Under the pieces are notes generated by a model, which did no database searches, had not been told where the DNA came from, and saw nothing but the letters and a program-made list of their open reading frames with translations. From Methanocorpusculum sp. (GTDB lineage: Archaea > Halobacteriota > Methanomicrobia > Methanomicrobiales > Methanocorpusculaceae), in assembly GCF_030655665.1 (NCBI RefSeq), contig NZ_JAUSPQ010000008.1, forward strand, positions 62,001 to 126,000: a DNA stretch of 64,000 bases. Direction: 5' to 3'. The stretch's first letter is position 1. Every line of letters starts with the position of its first letter. Below, in pieces: positions 8,716-17,136 of the stretch. Position numbers and translations under genes: made by a program.

Positions 8716-9663
8716 TCATCTTTTGGGGTAGACCCCCTCATCGGGCAGGGAAGAGAGCTTGTTTCCGAGAAATAGAAGAACGATCCCTCCACAAAACAGC
8801 CCTGAAACTGCCAAGATCCTCCAGATCATCTCACCATATACTGCATCAACCGGTATCCCGAGGCTGATGAGGAGAGCAATACAAAGGGAGATGATCACCA
8901 CACCTGCTCCGCAGATTTTGATGATGTGTTTTTTTGTCGTTTCAGAAAAACGTACTGGATAATCCAGAATCAGCAGAACTAGTATGAGGGAGGCGAGACC
9001 GTATACCCACTCTGATATTGACAACAGTTCATGAAGATACATGGTTCCAAAATAATTCGTCCAGGGGCCGGTGAGAAACAGATTCCAGATGAGATATTTT
9101 ACGAGAAGCATTGTCCCTGTTCCCGCCAGTATCATGCCTGTTCCAGTGAGAATCCGCTTACCTCTGGTCCCTTCTGTGAGATACTGACCCAGATGACGGT
9201 ACAACACGGCTATCACCGCTGCTCCCGCGATCACTGCCAGTATCCATGATGCCAGATATAGATACGGCAGATATCCCTCAGGTATCGGGGGGTAGATCTC
9301 GGATGAAGGAGGGAAAGGTCCGAGAAACGGCCAGAACCAGGTCACGGGTGTTTCCCACATGGCATCACCGAGCTGATGGATAAGAATACCTGCTCCTATA
9401 CAGAGAAGAAGGATCCGTTTTCGGTTCTGATACCATATAGCGAGTCCAAAAATGATCAGGATCACCGCTAAGATCAAAGTGTGGGCGTAGATCCTTCCAT
9501 AGTTCAATGTATCGACGAGAAGAATCTGTCCAAGCGGTTTGTCGAGAAGATCCGGCAGGACCGCTCCTATCCCTCCGTAGAGCACTGCCCATTTATTCGA
9601 AAGAAGCACTGCGAGGATGATCCCTGCAATCAGGCCGAGAAAAAGATGATGAAAAATCAGCAT
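8716..9663 (-). CDS. YdjM/DUF457-like membrane metal-dependent hydrolase family protein
   Basis: A 315-residue integral membrane protein with about eight hydrophobic segments. The N-terminus MLIFHHLFLGLIAG, the GAVLPDLLDKP motif and later H and HQLGD residues match the pattern of the membrane-bound predicted metal-dependent hydrolases (YdjM/DUF457), whose conserved His and Asp lie near the membrane face. The biochemical role of the family is unproven. It stands alone on the minus strand; a second, distant member is encoded at 37982-38752. Confidence 0.7.
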   Translation of the reverse strand: MLIFHHLFLGLIAGIILAVLLSNKWAVLYGGIGAVLPDLLDKPLGQILLVDTLNYGRIYAHTLILAVILIIFGLAIWYQNRKRILLLCIGAGILIHQLGDAMWETPVTWFWPFLGPFPPSSEIYPPIPEGYLPYLYLASWILAVIAGAAVIAVLYRHLGQYLTEGTRGKRILTGTGMILAGTGTMLLVKYLIWNLFLTGPWTNYFGTMYLHELLSISEWVYGLASLILVLLILDYPVRFSETTKKHIIKICGAGVVIISLCIALLISLGIPVDAVYGEMIWRILAVSGLFCGGIVLLFLGNKLSSLPDEGVYPKR

Positions 9664-9725
9664 ATGTCCTGCAAATGATCCGGCGTTTTCTTCATCTCAA
9701 AAAAGGGTGTGGATATCTCCACAGA

Positions 9726-10256
9726 TCACTGGTATTTTTCTTCGAAGACCAGCTGTTCCAGCGGCATCTTTTCTGCGAGAGTAATGCCGCCGACATCCGG
9801 CACTCCGGCTGCAATTATCGAGACAAGTTTGAACTCGTCCGGGACATTGACCAGTTTACGCACATCCTCTGCGTAATCCTTCTTGTCGCCGGCAATCCAG
9901 CAGCCGCCGTATCCGTAGGCATGGAGGGCGAGAAGCAGGTTTTCGGTTGCTGCCGAGCAGTCTTCGATCACATACTGCCAGTCAGCTTTACCAAAGACAA
10001 GGAACCCAACTGCGGCTCCTTCGATGAATTTTCCATTTGGAGCAAGCTCGGCGATCTTTGCGAGTGTCTCTTTCTTCTTCACGACAACAAAAATCCATGG
10101 TTGAACATTCCGTGCAGTTGGTGCCTTTGATGCACATTCGAGGGCTTTTCTGATGAACTCCGGCGGTATTTCCACGTCTTTGAACTTTCTGACACTGTGT
10201 CTCGACTGGATGATTGTTACACCGAAGTTTGCAATACCCGGATTTCTCGTATTCAT
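9726..10256 (-). CDS. Nitroreductase-family flavoprotein
   Basis: A protein of 176 residues of the FMN-dependent nitroreductase fold: the N-terminal SRHSVRKFKD contributes the FMN-phosphate arginines, followed by ASKAPTARNVQPW and the C-terminal GYGGCWIAGDKK. Such enzymes reduce nitro groups, quinones or flavins with NAD(P)H; the natural substrate here is unknown. The start at 10256 (ATG, MNTRNPGIANFG) is preferred over an upstream TTG at 10322, since the extra 22 residues have no family counterpart. The gene is divergent from the methyltransferase at 10339. Confidence 0.88.
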   Translation of the reverse strand: MNTRNPGIANFGVTIIQSRHSVRKFKDVEIPPEFIRKALECASKAPTARNVQPWIFVVVKKKETLAKIAELAPNGKFIEGAAVGFLVFGKADWQYVIEDCSAATENLLLALHAYGYGGCWIAGDKKDYAEDVRKLVNVPDEFKLVSIIAAGVPDVGGITLAEKMPLEQLVFEEKYQ

Positions 10257-10338
10257 GATTAACCTTATGTGTGAAAGGTAAAATAGTCTTTCTCTCAAGT
10301 CCGCGATGTTTATTACTTTCAACCCGGTATTATAGTAT

Positions 10339-11175
10339 ATGTGTTCCGATAAACCGGACTATATTCGGATGTGGGATGAACAGATGGCCCGTGCATTTCA
10401 GCAGAAACGTACCGCAGGCGAGGATAACGGAAGTTTCTGGGATAATCCGGTCAATGTTGACAGATATGTCAAAAGGCTGCAGAATGATGACCGGGGAAGA
10501 GTAGAGAAACAACTTGCCTCGATGAAAATCCCACAGGGATCTTCGGTTCTCGATATAGGTGCCGGCCCCGGCACACTATCTGTGCCGCTCGCTTTATCCG
10601 GCAGTTCTGTGACAGTCGTGGAGCCGTCAGGTCCTATGATTCGGGGAATGGAGACATACCGGGCACTCACGAACGCTCCTCCCATTCGGGTCATCCAAAA
10701 GACCTGGGAAGAAGCCTCTCTCCTGGAAATCGGGAGACATGATGTTGTGATCGCTTCTCTCTCTCTGATGATGGAAAACATCAGGGATTGTATCAAAAAG
10801 ATGGATGCCTGTGCAAACTCCGCGGTCCATCTCTTCTGGTTTCTTATTCCTCCCTCTCTTTCGCGGGGAAACAAGGACCTCTGGCCGCTTCTGCACGGAG
10901 AACCTTACGACTATGAACCTACCGCCGACATACTCTGGAATGTTCTGTTTCAACTTGGCATCTATGCAAACCTTACTGTTGAATCAAGGAGTGTCGGTCA
11001 GGCATATACGTCAGTTGAAGAAATGCATCAGGATTATTATACCCGTCTTCTGGCAAATACCGATGAACAAAAAGGGGTTGTGGATCGGTATCTGGGTGAA
11101 CGTATTCGCAAAACAGAAAATGGCTATGTTCTTCCCGGAACATCAAAGACCGCCCACATCTGGTGGGAAAAATAA
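10339..11175 (+). CDS. Class I SAM-dependent methyltransferase
   Basis: A 278-residue protein with the SAM-binding motif VLDIGAGPGTLSVPLA at about residues 70-85 and an acidic residue after strand 2 (VTVVEPSGPM). An N-terminal helical extension (about 60 residues) precedes the Rossmann domain. The substrate is not evident: neighbours are a nitroreductase (divergent) and a TraB protein (convergent), giving no pathway hint. The ATG at 10339 follows an AT-rich TATA-like stretch, suggesting a short leader. Confidence 0.85.
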   Translation: MCSDKPDYIRMWDEQMARAFQQKRTAGEDNGSFWDNPVNVDRYVKRLQNDDRGRVEKQLASMKIPQGSSVLDIGAGPGTLSVPLALSGSSVTVVEPSGPMIRGMETYRALTNAPPIRVIQKTWEEASLLEIGRHDVVIASLSLMMENIRDCIKKMDACANSAVHLFWFLIPPSLSRGNKDLWPLLHGEPYDYEPTADILWNVLFQLGIYANLTVESRSVGQAYTSVEEMHQDYYTRLLANTDEQKGVVDRYLGERIRKTENGYVLPGTSKTAHIWWEK

Positions 11176-11196
11176 TATGTTGAGGGTAAGAGATGA

Positions 11197-12468
11197 TCAG
11201 ATCCAGCCGGTCAGAAATGCCCAGAGATTGGTAAATCCGGTTATCAATATCTCTTTCATCATATCAAGATCAACTCCTAAGAGCGGTGTCAGGAAGACAA
11301 AGAAGGCAATTGTCGCAATCGTACTCCCGATATTTGCCGCAGCAGCGACAAGGAGGATCTTAAACAGCGGGACCGAAAACATGTCGTGAATCGTTTCGGC
11401 CTTTGCGATCGCCTTAAAGTCCCCTGCGCTTGGCGGCCGCATCTTGGCCTCCACGATCGCCGCAAACCATCCGCATGCTAGGAAGGGGTTCAGGGAAGTC
11501 ATCCATGCGAGACCCGCCGCGGTAGCCGCGGAAAGCGGGTGACCTCTCACGAGTAATGTCGCTACTCCGGCGAACACTCCGTTCAGCACAACCCAGTAGA
11601 TGATCGCCCAGATAAGAAGATCCGTCGCACCAGAAAATGCGATCGCGAGAATTATCACCGCGAACATGGCGATGAACACACTACCGAGGATCTTTCCCCA
11701 AGGATACTTCTTCGGCAGTTCGTTGAGGCTTTTCATGGTCGGCAGTGTTTTGGGATTCTCCCGGAACCTGGTGATCCCCGGGAGGTGCCCGGCACCCACC
11801 ACGACCACTGCACGTTCGAAGGAACTGTGCTCCAGATTGATGATCCCGTGCGTCAGGTATGCATCCCTTTCAGTGATCAATGCATTTGCACCGGTCGGTG
11901 AAAACTTCTGGAACTCGGTCAGAGCAAGTTCGATCATGTCAGGATTTGTCAGAGATTCGACCATGTTGGTATCGATACCTTCGGTCTCATCATCCGTTCC
12001 GACCATAGAACTGATCAGGATCCAGACGAGTTTTATCTTCTCGAGGAATTTCATGTTTCCCCAGAACCGGGCGAGCGTCGTGTTGATGTTCCGATCGATG
12101 AGAAGTACCATGATATTTCTCTCTTCGGCGATTTTGATCGCCTCTTTCATCTCAGCTCCCGGCTCGACACCGACGTTCATACCGATCTTTCGCTGAACAT
12201 ATGCGAGGATCCACTGAACAAGCATCAGAGTAAAGTTCCCTTTTAAGAGATTCTTCACCTCGGGCGCGACCGGTTTTGCCTCGTCAGTCGGCAGGATCCC
12301 GAGTTCCAGATCCTTTGCCTCTCTCATCTGCTGTTTTAATGCGGCAAAACGCCCCGGATCCAGTTCGATGGCTATTACATCAGGATCTACGGCATCCACT
12401 TTCTCACGAACTTCGTCGATGCTTTTCTGTGAAACATGGGCTGTTCCAACGATGTGTATTTCCGTCAT
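11197..12468 (-). CDS. TraB/PrgY-family membrane protein
   Basis: A 423-residue protein of the TraB family, widespread in methanogens. The N-terminal half contains the GxxH-type motifs IVGTAHVSQKS near the start and VVGAGHLPGI at about residue 227, with IELDPGRFAALK between; these resemble the Tiki/TraB metalloprotease-like fold. The C-terminal part (about residues 265-423) has four or five membrane segments. In bacteria PrgY blocks pheromone activity; the archaeal role is not known. Its start overlaps the end of the cysteine-cluster gene by 4 bases, so the two are translationally coupled. Confidence 0.88.
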   Translation of the reverse strand: MTEIHIVGTAHVSQKSIDEVREKVDAVDPDVIAIELDPGRFAALKQQMREAKDLELGILPTDEAKPVAPEVKNLLKGNFTLMLVQWILAYVQRKIGMNVGVEPGAEMKEAIKIAEERNIMVLLIDRNINTTLARFWGNMKFLEKIKLVWILISSMVGTDDETEGIDTNMVESLTNPDMIELALTEFQKFSPTGANALITERDAYLTHGIINLEHSSFERAVVVVGAGHLPGITRFRENPKTLPTMKSLNELPKKYPWGKILGSVFIAMFAVIILAIAFSGATDLLIWAIIYWVVLNGVFAGVATLLVRGHPLSAATAAGLAWMTSLNPFLACGWFAAIVEAKMRPPSAGDFKAIAKAETIHDMFSVPLFKILLVAAAANIGSTIATIAFFVFLTPLLGVDLDMMKEILITGFTNLWAFLTGWI

Positions 12469-12989
12469 TGTTGTTTGTGCAGATGAGCTCCCCTGCTGTC
12501 GAAGATGATTGTTGACCCCAAAACCATACTATGCTTTTGGTACTGCTCTTTTGTTAAAAGAAACTCCTTATCCTCTGCACTCAGCCGGTTGAGGAGGTCC
12601 TTTGCTATCTGCTCAGTATCCGGTGTAGGCTCGCCGGTTTTACACCCGCAGCATTCAAAGACGAGAAGTTCTTTGCCGTCAAGCATGAAGGGGTATGTTC
12701 GGCAGATATTCGGTCTGTGTGCGTAAACGGTGCATCGGTTGTTTTCAAGAAACATACAGTTTCCATCCTCTCCCCGCCGTAAAACCCTGCCGAAGGTGAA
12801 GGTCGCCTCGCCGTCATGGATCCATTCCGGATACGGCTCAGTGATCTGATCCGGGGTAAGATCGGTCGTTTCACAGAGCAGATCGATCTCGTCGGGCGAG
12901 ACCATCACCTCGTTATTTTTTCCGCTGCAGCATTCACCGCAAAGTCTGCAGGTGAACTCCGCCTTCCGAATCTGGTTCTCCAACTCCAT
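12465..12989 (-). CDS. YkgJ-family cysteine cluster protein
   Basis: A 174-residue protein with the Fe-S or zinc cluster pattern of the YkgJ/UPF0153 family: CRLCGECC (14-21), then CMFLENNRCTVYAHRPNICR in the middle. The family is assumed to bind a metal cluster; function is unproven. It sits between cobT (whose ATG-side ends at 14000 and stop abuts this start at 12990) and the TraB gene, all on the minus strand with overlaps or no gaps, so it is probably in one transcript with them. Confidence 0.88.
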   Translation of the reverse strand: MELENQIRKAEFTCRLCGECCSGKNNEVMVSPDEIDLLCETTDLTPDQITEPYPEWIHDGEATFTFGRVLRRGEDGNCMFLENNRCTVYAHRPNICRTYPFMLDGKELLVFECCGCKTGEPTPDTEQIAKDLLNRLSAEDKEFLLTKEQYQKHSMVLGSTIIFDSRGAHLHKQQ

Positions 12990-14000
12990 TTAGGTGTATC
13001 TGATCACTTGTTCGCGAATCGAGTTTTTAATATCCTCGGGAGCGAACCCGAGAATGCTTGCAAGAAACATCGCTCCTCCGGCGCCTGATCCTTCTTTGAT
13101 CTCCCCTTCAGCATACCGGGCAAGACCTGCATGACCGATCGAGTCGAACTCGGGGTCCACATAATAGGCATCTGCTCCGACTGCGGCGGCCGTTTCTTTG
13201 AATGAGGCCGTCTTGTCATTGTAGACATAGATCGTCGTCACGATATCGGGAACGGTGTTTCCAAGTGCCCTTATCACTGCCGCCGCTGCAAGCATCTGTG
13301 TACCTCCTGCGAGGAACAGTTTTCCCCGGTACCCTTCAGCGATCCCTGCGGCGACCGGGATCATCGGGTCTCCGATCATGGAAACGATCCCGAGCGGATC
13401 GGTCACGCCGGCTTTATGTACCTTTTCCACTGCTTCGGACGCGATTCTCTCTTTGATACAGACAGGGTTGTCCACGAGACAACTGCTGACTTTTGCCTGA
13501 TATCCGAGGGCGCGAAGAACGCAGAGTGCGGTCGTTGTCCCACCCGGTAGACATTCACCAAGAACGAGGAGATCGTGAGTTTGGGAGAGATATTCGCCGA
13601 GCCATCTGCCTTTTTCAAAGAGTCCTTTCGCGTTCGGGACCGCCTGTCCGTTCCGCGGGTCGCCTCCGGCTTTTTCTCCGAACTGCATATGAGGGACGGT
13701 GACCTCATGATCCAGGCCTGCCGCGATCATGAGGGGTTTCATGCCGATCAGATCCATCATCGCGAGGGTCATAACTGCCGGAGTTGGACAACCGGTCGGC
13801 GTATTTGGTGTCATGTCAACGGACGTTATTTCCCCGTTAATGATGAGTTCTGCGTCTAACGGCGGGACCATCAGACTTTTTGCCGGGCTTTCCCCTGCTC
13901 CGGATACCCCTTCTATTGTGGAGACCAGGGAGTTTGACAGGATCAGGGCGAACATCGGAGACTCAGCAGGGAAATCCGCTCTCGTTGAAACAAATGACAT
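12990..14000 (-). CDS. cobT: CobT-like nicotinate-nucleotide:benzimidazole phosphoribosyltransferase (archaeal family)
   Basis: A 336-residue member of the archaeal CobT-like family, expected to activate the lower-ligand base for cobamide assembly by forming its alpha-ribotide. Recognisable stretches are DMTPNTPTGCPTPAVMTLA, a glycine-rich LGECLPGGTTTALCVLRALG and AAGIAEGYRGKLFLAGGTQM. The divergent neighbour is cobS, the next enzyme of nucleotide-loop assembly, which strongly supports the call. Methanogens usually carry 5-hydroxybenzimidazole as lower base, so that may be the substrate (known for the group, not visible here). Biochemical proof for this archaeal family is thin. Confidence 0.85.
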   Translation of the reverse strand: MSFVSTRADFPAESPMFALILSNSLVSTIEGVSGAGESPAKSLMVPPLDAELIINGEITSVDMTPNTPTGCPTPAVMTLAMMDLIGMKPLMIAAGLDHEVTVPHMQFGEKAGGDPRNGQAVPNAKGLFEKGRWLGEYLSQTHDLLVLGECLPGGTTTALCVLRALGYQAKVSSCLVDNPVCIKERIASEAVEKVHKAGVTDPLGIVSMIGDPMIPVAAGIAEGYRGKLFLAGGTQMLAAAAVIRALGNTVPDIVTTIYVYNDKTASFKETAAAVGADAYYVDPEFDSIGHAGLARYAEGEIKEGSGAGGAMFLASILGFAPEDIKNSIREQVIRYT

Positions 14001-14001
14001 G

Positions 14002-14036
14002 ATATTATATCATTTAGAACTGACAAGATATAATAT
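14002..14036. promoter_or_regulatory. Symmetric divergent promoter of cobT and cobS
   Basis: The 38 bases between the two start codons contain a perfect 10-base inverted repeat, ATATTATATC at 14002-14011 and GATATAATAT at 14027-14036. Each arm is a good TATA element about 28-37 bases from the start codon of the gene on the far side, which would place transcription starts at or next to both ATGs. Binding of a regulator across the repeat could control both genes at once. Confidence 0.55.
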
Positions 14037-14038
14037 AA

Positions 14039-14779
14039 ATGCAGTCACTTCGCGCACTCTTACAGTTCACCACTATCCTTCCTTTAGGAAAACCGGCGGA
14101 CTTTGAATTATTTGCAAAGCGAAGCTGGCTTTATCCAATAGCCGGATACGTAACTGGCTTTATCGCCGCGATACCTGCTCTCGTCGCCTGGTATCTCGGA
14201 TTTGAAAACTCTTCAATAATCGCCGCTCTCACCCTTGCTTTAGCAGTCTTCATTTCCGGCGGCAACCACTTCGACGGCCTTCTGGATTTCGGTGACGGAC
14301 TCATGGCACACGGCAGCCGGGAAAAACGGATCCGTGCCATGACCGACCGGACGACCGGCGCCGGGGCACTCGCCCTTGGAATTATGGTCGTTCTTATCTC
14401 CTATGCGGCACTCTCATCCATGACCGTTTTGCAGATCACGTTTGCTGTATTCATAGCAGAAGTATTTGGGAAAATGACCATGGGATTATTCTCCGCTCTG
14501 GGAAAACCATTCCATGACGGGATCCAGAAATATATCTACGATCGTTCAAAAAGGCGGTTTTGCATCTATACTATCCTCCTTACCCTGCCGCTCTTCTTAC
14601 TGCCGGGAAAAATGTATGTAGGGGTTGGGCTCATCGCGGCTCTTGTCACGTTCGCATGTCTCCTCCTCCTCGCGCGAAAGCTCTTCGGCGGCGTAAACGG
14701 GGATGTGACCGGAGCGGGCAATGAACTCACCCGGATGACCGTTCTTCTGGTCGTCGCAATTATACTAACGTCTGCGTGA
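14039..14779 (+). CDS. cobS: Adenosylcobinamide-GDP ribazoletransferase (cobalamin synthase)
   Basis: A 246-residue integral membrane enzyme that joins adenosylcobinamide-GDP with the alpha-ribotide of the lower base, the last step of cobamide synthesis. The acidic signature ISGGNHFDGLLDFGDGLMAH (about 76-96) and RIRAMTDRTTGAGALALG identify the family; five or six hydrophobic segments follow. The partner cobT is divergent 38 bases away. Its end overlaps by 15 bases a possible small gene on the other strand. Confidence 0.93.
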   Translation: MQSLRALLQFTTILPLGKPADFELFAKRSWLYPIAGYVTGFIAAIPALVAWYLGFENSSIIAALTLALAVFISGGNHFDGLLDFGDGLMAHGSREKRIRAMTDRTTGAGALALGIMVVLISYAALSSMTVLQITFAVFIAEVFGKMTMGLFSALGKPFHDGIQKYIYDRSKRRFCIYTILLTLPLFLLPGKMYVGVGLIAALVTFACLLLLARKLFGGVNGDVTGAGNELTRMTVLLVVAIILTSA

Positions 14780-15073
14780 GATCGGCTGGTATCCGGATCC
14801 TGCGTCATCCGAACACTCAATATCTGTGGCGTTCTTGTCTTCGATCACGGTGTTGAAAAGGACCATCCCATCCATCAGCTGTTCATCTAGGGAAAATCCC
14901 CCCTTCGACCCGCGCATCGCCTGGGCATATGGATTCGGTGTAACTCTCCGGTTTACCCGTATCCCTGCGCAGCTTGCACAAAAAACACAGGTACTGTGCA
15001 CGGAAACTTCCTTGTCCCCGCACATCACGGTCGATTTACCGCTCGGTTTTCTATCAAGAGGTAATGATTTCAT
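14765..15073 (-). CDS. Small cysteine-containing hypothetical protein (102 aa)
   Basis: A 102-residue frame starting at an ATG at 15073, with VMCGDKEVSVHSTCVFCASC giving four cysteines that could bind a metal. No family is recognised. It fills the space between cobS (15-base convergent overlap) and the EF-1alpha promoter. On the opposite strand an overlapping GTG-started frame of 92 codons exists but lacks any motif. Support rests on the cysteine pattern and lack of another occupant. Confidence 0.42.
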   Translation of the reverse strand: MKSLPLDRKPSGKSTVMCGDKEVSVHSTCVFCASCAGIRVNRRVTPNPYAQAMRGSKGGFSLDEQLMDGMVLFNTVIEDKNATDIECSDDAGSGYQPISRRR

Positions 15074-15137
15074 TACAGAGAATACGGAATTATTTTCCTA
15101 TTAGTCTGCCGGTTCTGTTCGTTTGCATGAGGAATTA

Positions 15138-15145
15138 TTTTATAT
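15138..15145 (+). promoter_or_regulatory. Probable TATA box of the EF-1alpha/S10 operon
   Basis: TTTTATAT preceded by purine-rich GAGGAA (15129-15134), which fits a BRE-TATA pair. It lies about 90 bases before the ATG at 15236, so a leader of roughly 65 bases would result, unlike the near-leaderless genes elsewhere in the window. TGGAG at 15221-15225 provides a ribosome-binding site in that leader. Confidence 0.45.
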
Positions 15146-15235
15146 GGTTGTAAGACCAATCTGTTTACACTCGTGTTGATTTGGATTGCAATCTTTTGTG
15201 TCCCTATCAATGAGTCAAAGTGGAGATAAATTATC

Positions 15236-16513
15236 ATGGCAGCAGTAAAGCCCCACATGAATCTTGCCGTTATCGGTCACATTGATCACGGTAAGTCAAC
15301 AACCGTTGGCCGGATTCTCTTTGAGACCGGCGTTGTAGCACAGCACGTTCTTGATGGATACAAGAAAGAAGCAGAATCCAAAGGAAAGGCTACTTTCGAG
15401 TTCGCCTGGGTAATGGACTCCCTCAAGGAAGAACGCGAACGTGGTATTACCATCGATATCGCTCATAAGAAATTCGAAACCCCGAAATTCAATTTTACCG
15501 TTGTTGACTGTCCAGGTCACCGTGACTTCGTTAAGAACATGATCACCGGTGCATCCCAGGCTGATGCAGCAATCATTGTCGTATCAGGAACTGAAGGTCC
15601 GATGGAACAGACCAAAGAACACGTTTTCCTGTCCAAGACTCTTGGTATCAATCAGATCATCGTTGCCATCAACAAGATGGATGCAGTTCAGTACTCCGAA
15701 GAGAAGTACAACGAAGCAAAAGACAAGATGACCAAACTCATCATGTCTGTTGGATACAAACCGGCAAACACCCCCTTCATCCCGATCAGTGCATTTGTCG
15801 GTGACAACATCAAGGTCGCATCCGCAAACACCCCGTGGTACAAGGGTCCAACACTCCTTGCAGCACTCGATCTGTTCACAATGCCAGAGATGCCAACCGA
15901 CAAACCGCTCAGACTCCCGATCCAGGATGTCTACACTATTTCCGGTGTCGGAACCGTCCCAGTAGGTCGTGTTGAGACCGGTATCCTCAAGAAAGGACAG
16001 AAAATCTCCTTCATGCCGGCAAACGTTTTCGGCGAAGTCAAGTCCATTGAGATGCACCACGAAGAATTCCCAGAAGCACTTCCGGGAGACAACGTTGGAT
16101 TCAACGTTCGTGGTATCGCAAAGAACGATGTCCGCCGTGGAGATGTCTGCGGTCCGGCCGATGTTCCGCCGACCGTAGCAGAAGAATTCACCGCACAGGT
16201 CGTTGTTCTTCAGCACCCGTCCGTCCTCTCAGTTGGATACACTCCGGTGTTCCACTGCCACACCTCACAGACTGCATGTATGTTCACCTCCCTTGACAAA
16301 AAGCTGGACCCCCGTTCCGGACAGGTCAAAGAAGAGAACCCGGCATTCCTTAAGGCAGGCGATGCAGCAATTTGTACTATCACTCCGACTCGCCCTCTCG
16401 TTATCGAGACTGCAAAGGAACTCCCGCAGCTCGGCAGATTCGCTGTCCGTGATATGGGTATGACCGTTGCAGCAGGACTTGTTCTTAGCGTTAAACCAAA
16501 GCAGATGAGATAA
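15236..16513 (+). CDS. tuf: Translation elongation factor EF-1alpha
   Basis: A 425-residue archaeal EF-1alpha that brings aminoacyl-tRNA to the ribosome as a GTP complex. G1 [10 protein letters not shown], the [14 protein letters not shown]3 region and NKMD are intact in the G domain, followed by the two beta-barrel domains; the length is normal. Codon use is highly biased, as expected of a strongly expressed gene. Ribosomal protein S10 follows 39 bases later, the usual archaeal order. The genes for S12, S7 and EF-2, often upstream in archaea, are not here. Confidence 0.99.
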   Translation: MAAVKPHMNLAVIGHIDHGKSTTVGRILFETGVVAQHVLDGYKKEAESKGKATFEFAWVMDSLKEERERGITIDIAHKKFETPKFNFTVVDCPGHRDFVKNMITGASQADAAIIVVSGTEGPMEQTKEHVFLSKTLGINQIIVAINKMDAVQYSEEKYNEAKDKMTKLIMSVGYKPANTPFIPISAFVGDNIKVASANTPWYKGPTLLAALDLFTMPEMPTDKPLRLPIQDVYTISGVGTVPVGRVETGILKKGQKISFMPANVFGEVKSIEMHHEEFPEALPGDNVGFNVRGIAKNDVRRGDVCGPADVPPTVAEEFTAQVVVLQHPSVLSVGYTPVFHCHTSQTACMFTSLDKKLDPRSGQVKEENPAFLKAGDAAICTITPTRPLVIETAKELPQLGRFAVRDMGMTVAAGLVLSVKPKQMR

Positions 16514-16552
16514 TTTTATCTCTCACTCGAATTTTTTGTGGTGACTTAGAAA

Positions 16553-16861
16553 ATGCAAAAAGCCAGAATACGCCTGACAGGGACTGATTATGAGAAAGTG
16601 GAAACGGTATGTACCCGTATCCGTGAGATTGCAGAACGTACCGGTGTAAATATGGCTGGACCTATCCCGCTGCCGACCAAGAGACTTATTGTCCCGGTTC
16701 GGAAGTCCCCCGATGGAGAAGGAACGGCAACCTGGGATCGCTGGCAGATGCGAGTGCACAAACGACTCATCGACCTTGATGCCGATGAGCGTGCACTCAG
16801 ACAGCTTATGCGCATTCAGGTTCCAAAAGATATCAGCATCGAGATCGTTCTCGAGAACTAA
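16553..16861 (+). CDS. rps10: Ribosomal protein S10 (uS10)
   Basis: A 102-residue small-subunit ribosomal protein. [20 protein letters not shown] and [20 protein letters not shown] are typical of archaeal S10. It directly follows EF-1alpha and is transcribed with it. A hairpin with a T-rich tail overlaps the stop codon and probably ends the operon. Confidence 0.98.
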   Translation: MQKARIRLTGTDYEKVETVCTRIREIAERTGVNMAGPIPLPTKRLIVPVRKSPDGEGTATWDRWQMRVHKRLIDLDADERALRQLMRIQVPKDISIEIVLEN

Positions 16862-16888
16862 ACGGAAATCCCCTCCGTTTTTCTTTAC
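16860..16888 (+). terminator. Terminator of the EF-1alpha/S10 operon
   Basis: A perfect 7-base stem AAACGGA (16860-16866) / TCCGTTT (16874-16880) with a 7-base loop, followed by TTCTTTAC and more T-rich sequence (a run of T near 16900). The left arm starts inside the S10 stop codon. The remaining bases to 17136 hold no gene I can support. Confidence 0.6.
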
Positions 16889-17136
16889 ATATATTTTTCT
16901 GTTTTTTTAAATATCTCAAATCCCGTATCTTCAGGGGTTTCTGCCGTTTCAATCTTCAATGAAGGGGATCATTATCCTAAAGAGAGTTGTAGGGGGCATT
17001 ATCGTACCGCAAGGTCAGGACTATCTGCTCGTACTTACTGCCTTATGGATATCAAACTGGATCACGTTTTGTCAAAAGATGCTTCTTCGGATGAAGATAT
17101 TCATATCCTATCCTGACAAACATACTTTACGCATCC

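Noticed and set aside
10805-11389. A 194-codon plus-strand frame
   Set aside because: It runs across the end of the methyltransferase gene in another frame and into the TraB gene, both of which have clear motifs.
14826-15104. A GTG-started 92-codon plus-strand frame between cobS and EF-1alpha
   Set aside because: It lacks motifs and a ribosome-binding site. The minus-strand frame with clustered cysteines is the better candidate in this gap.
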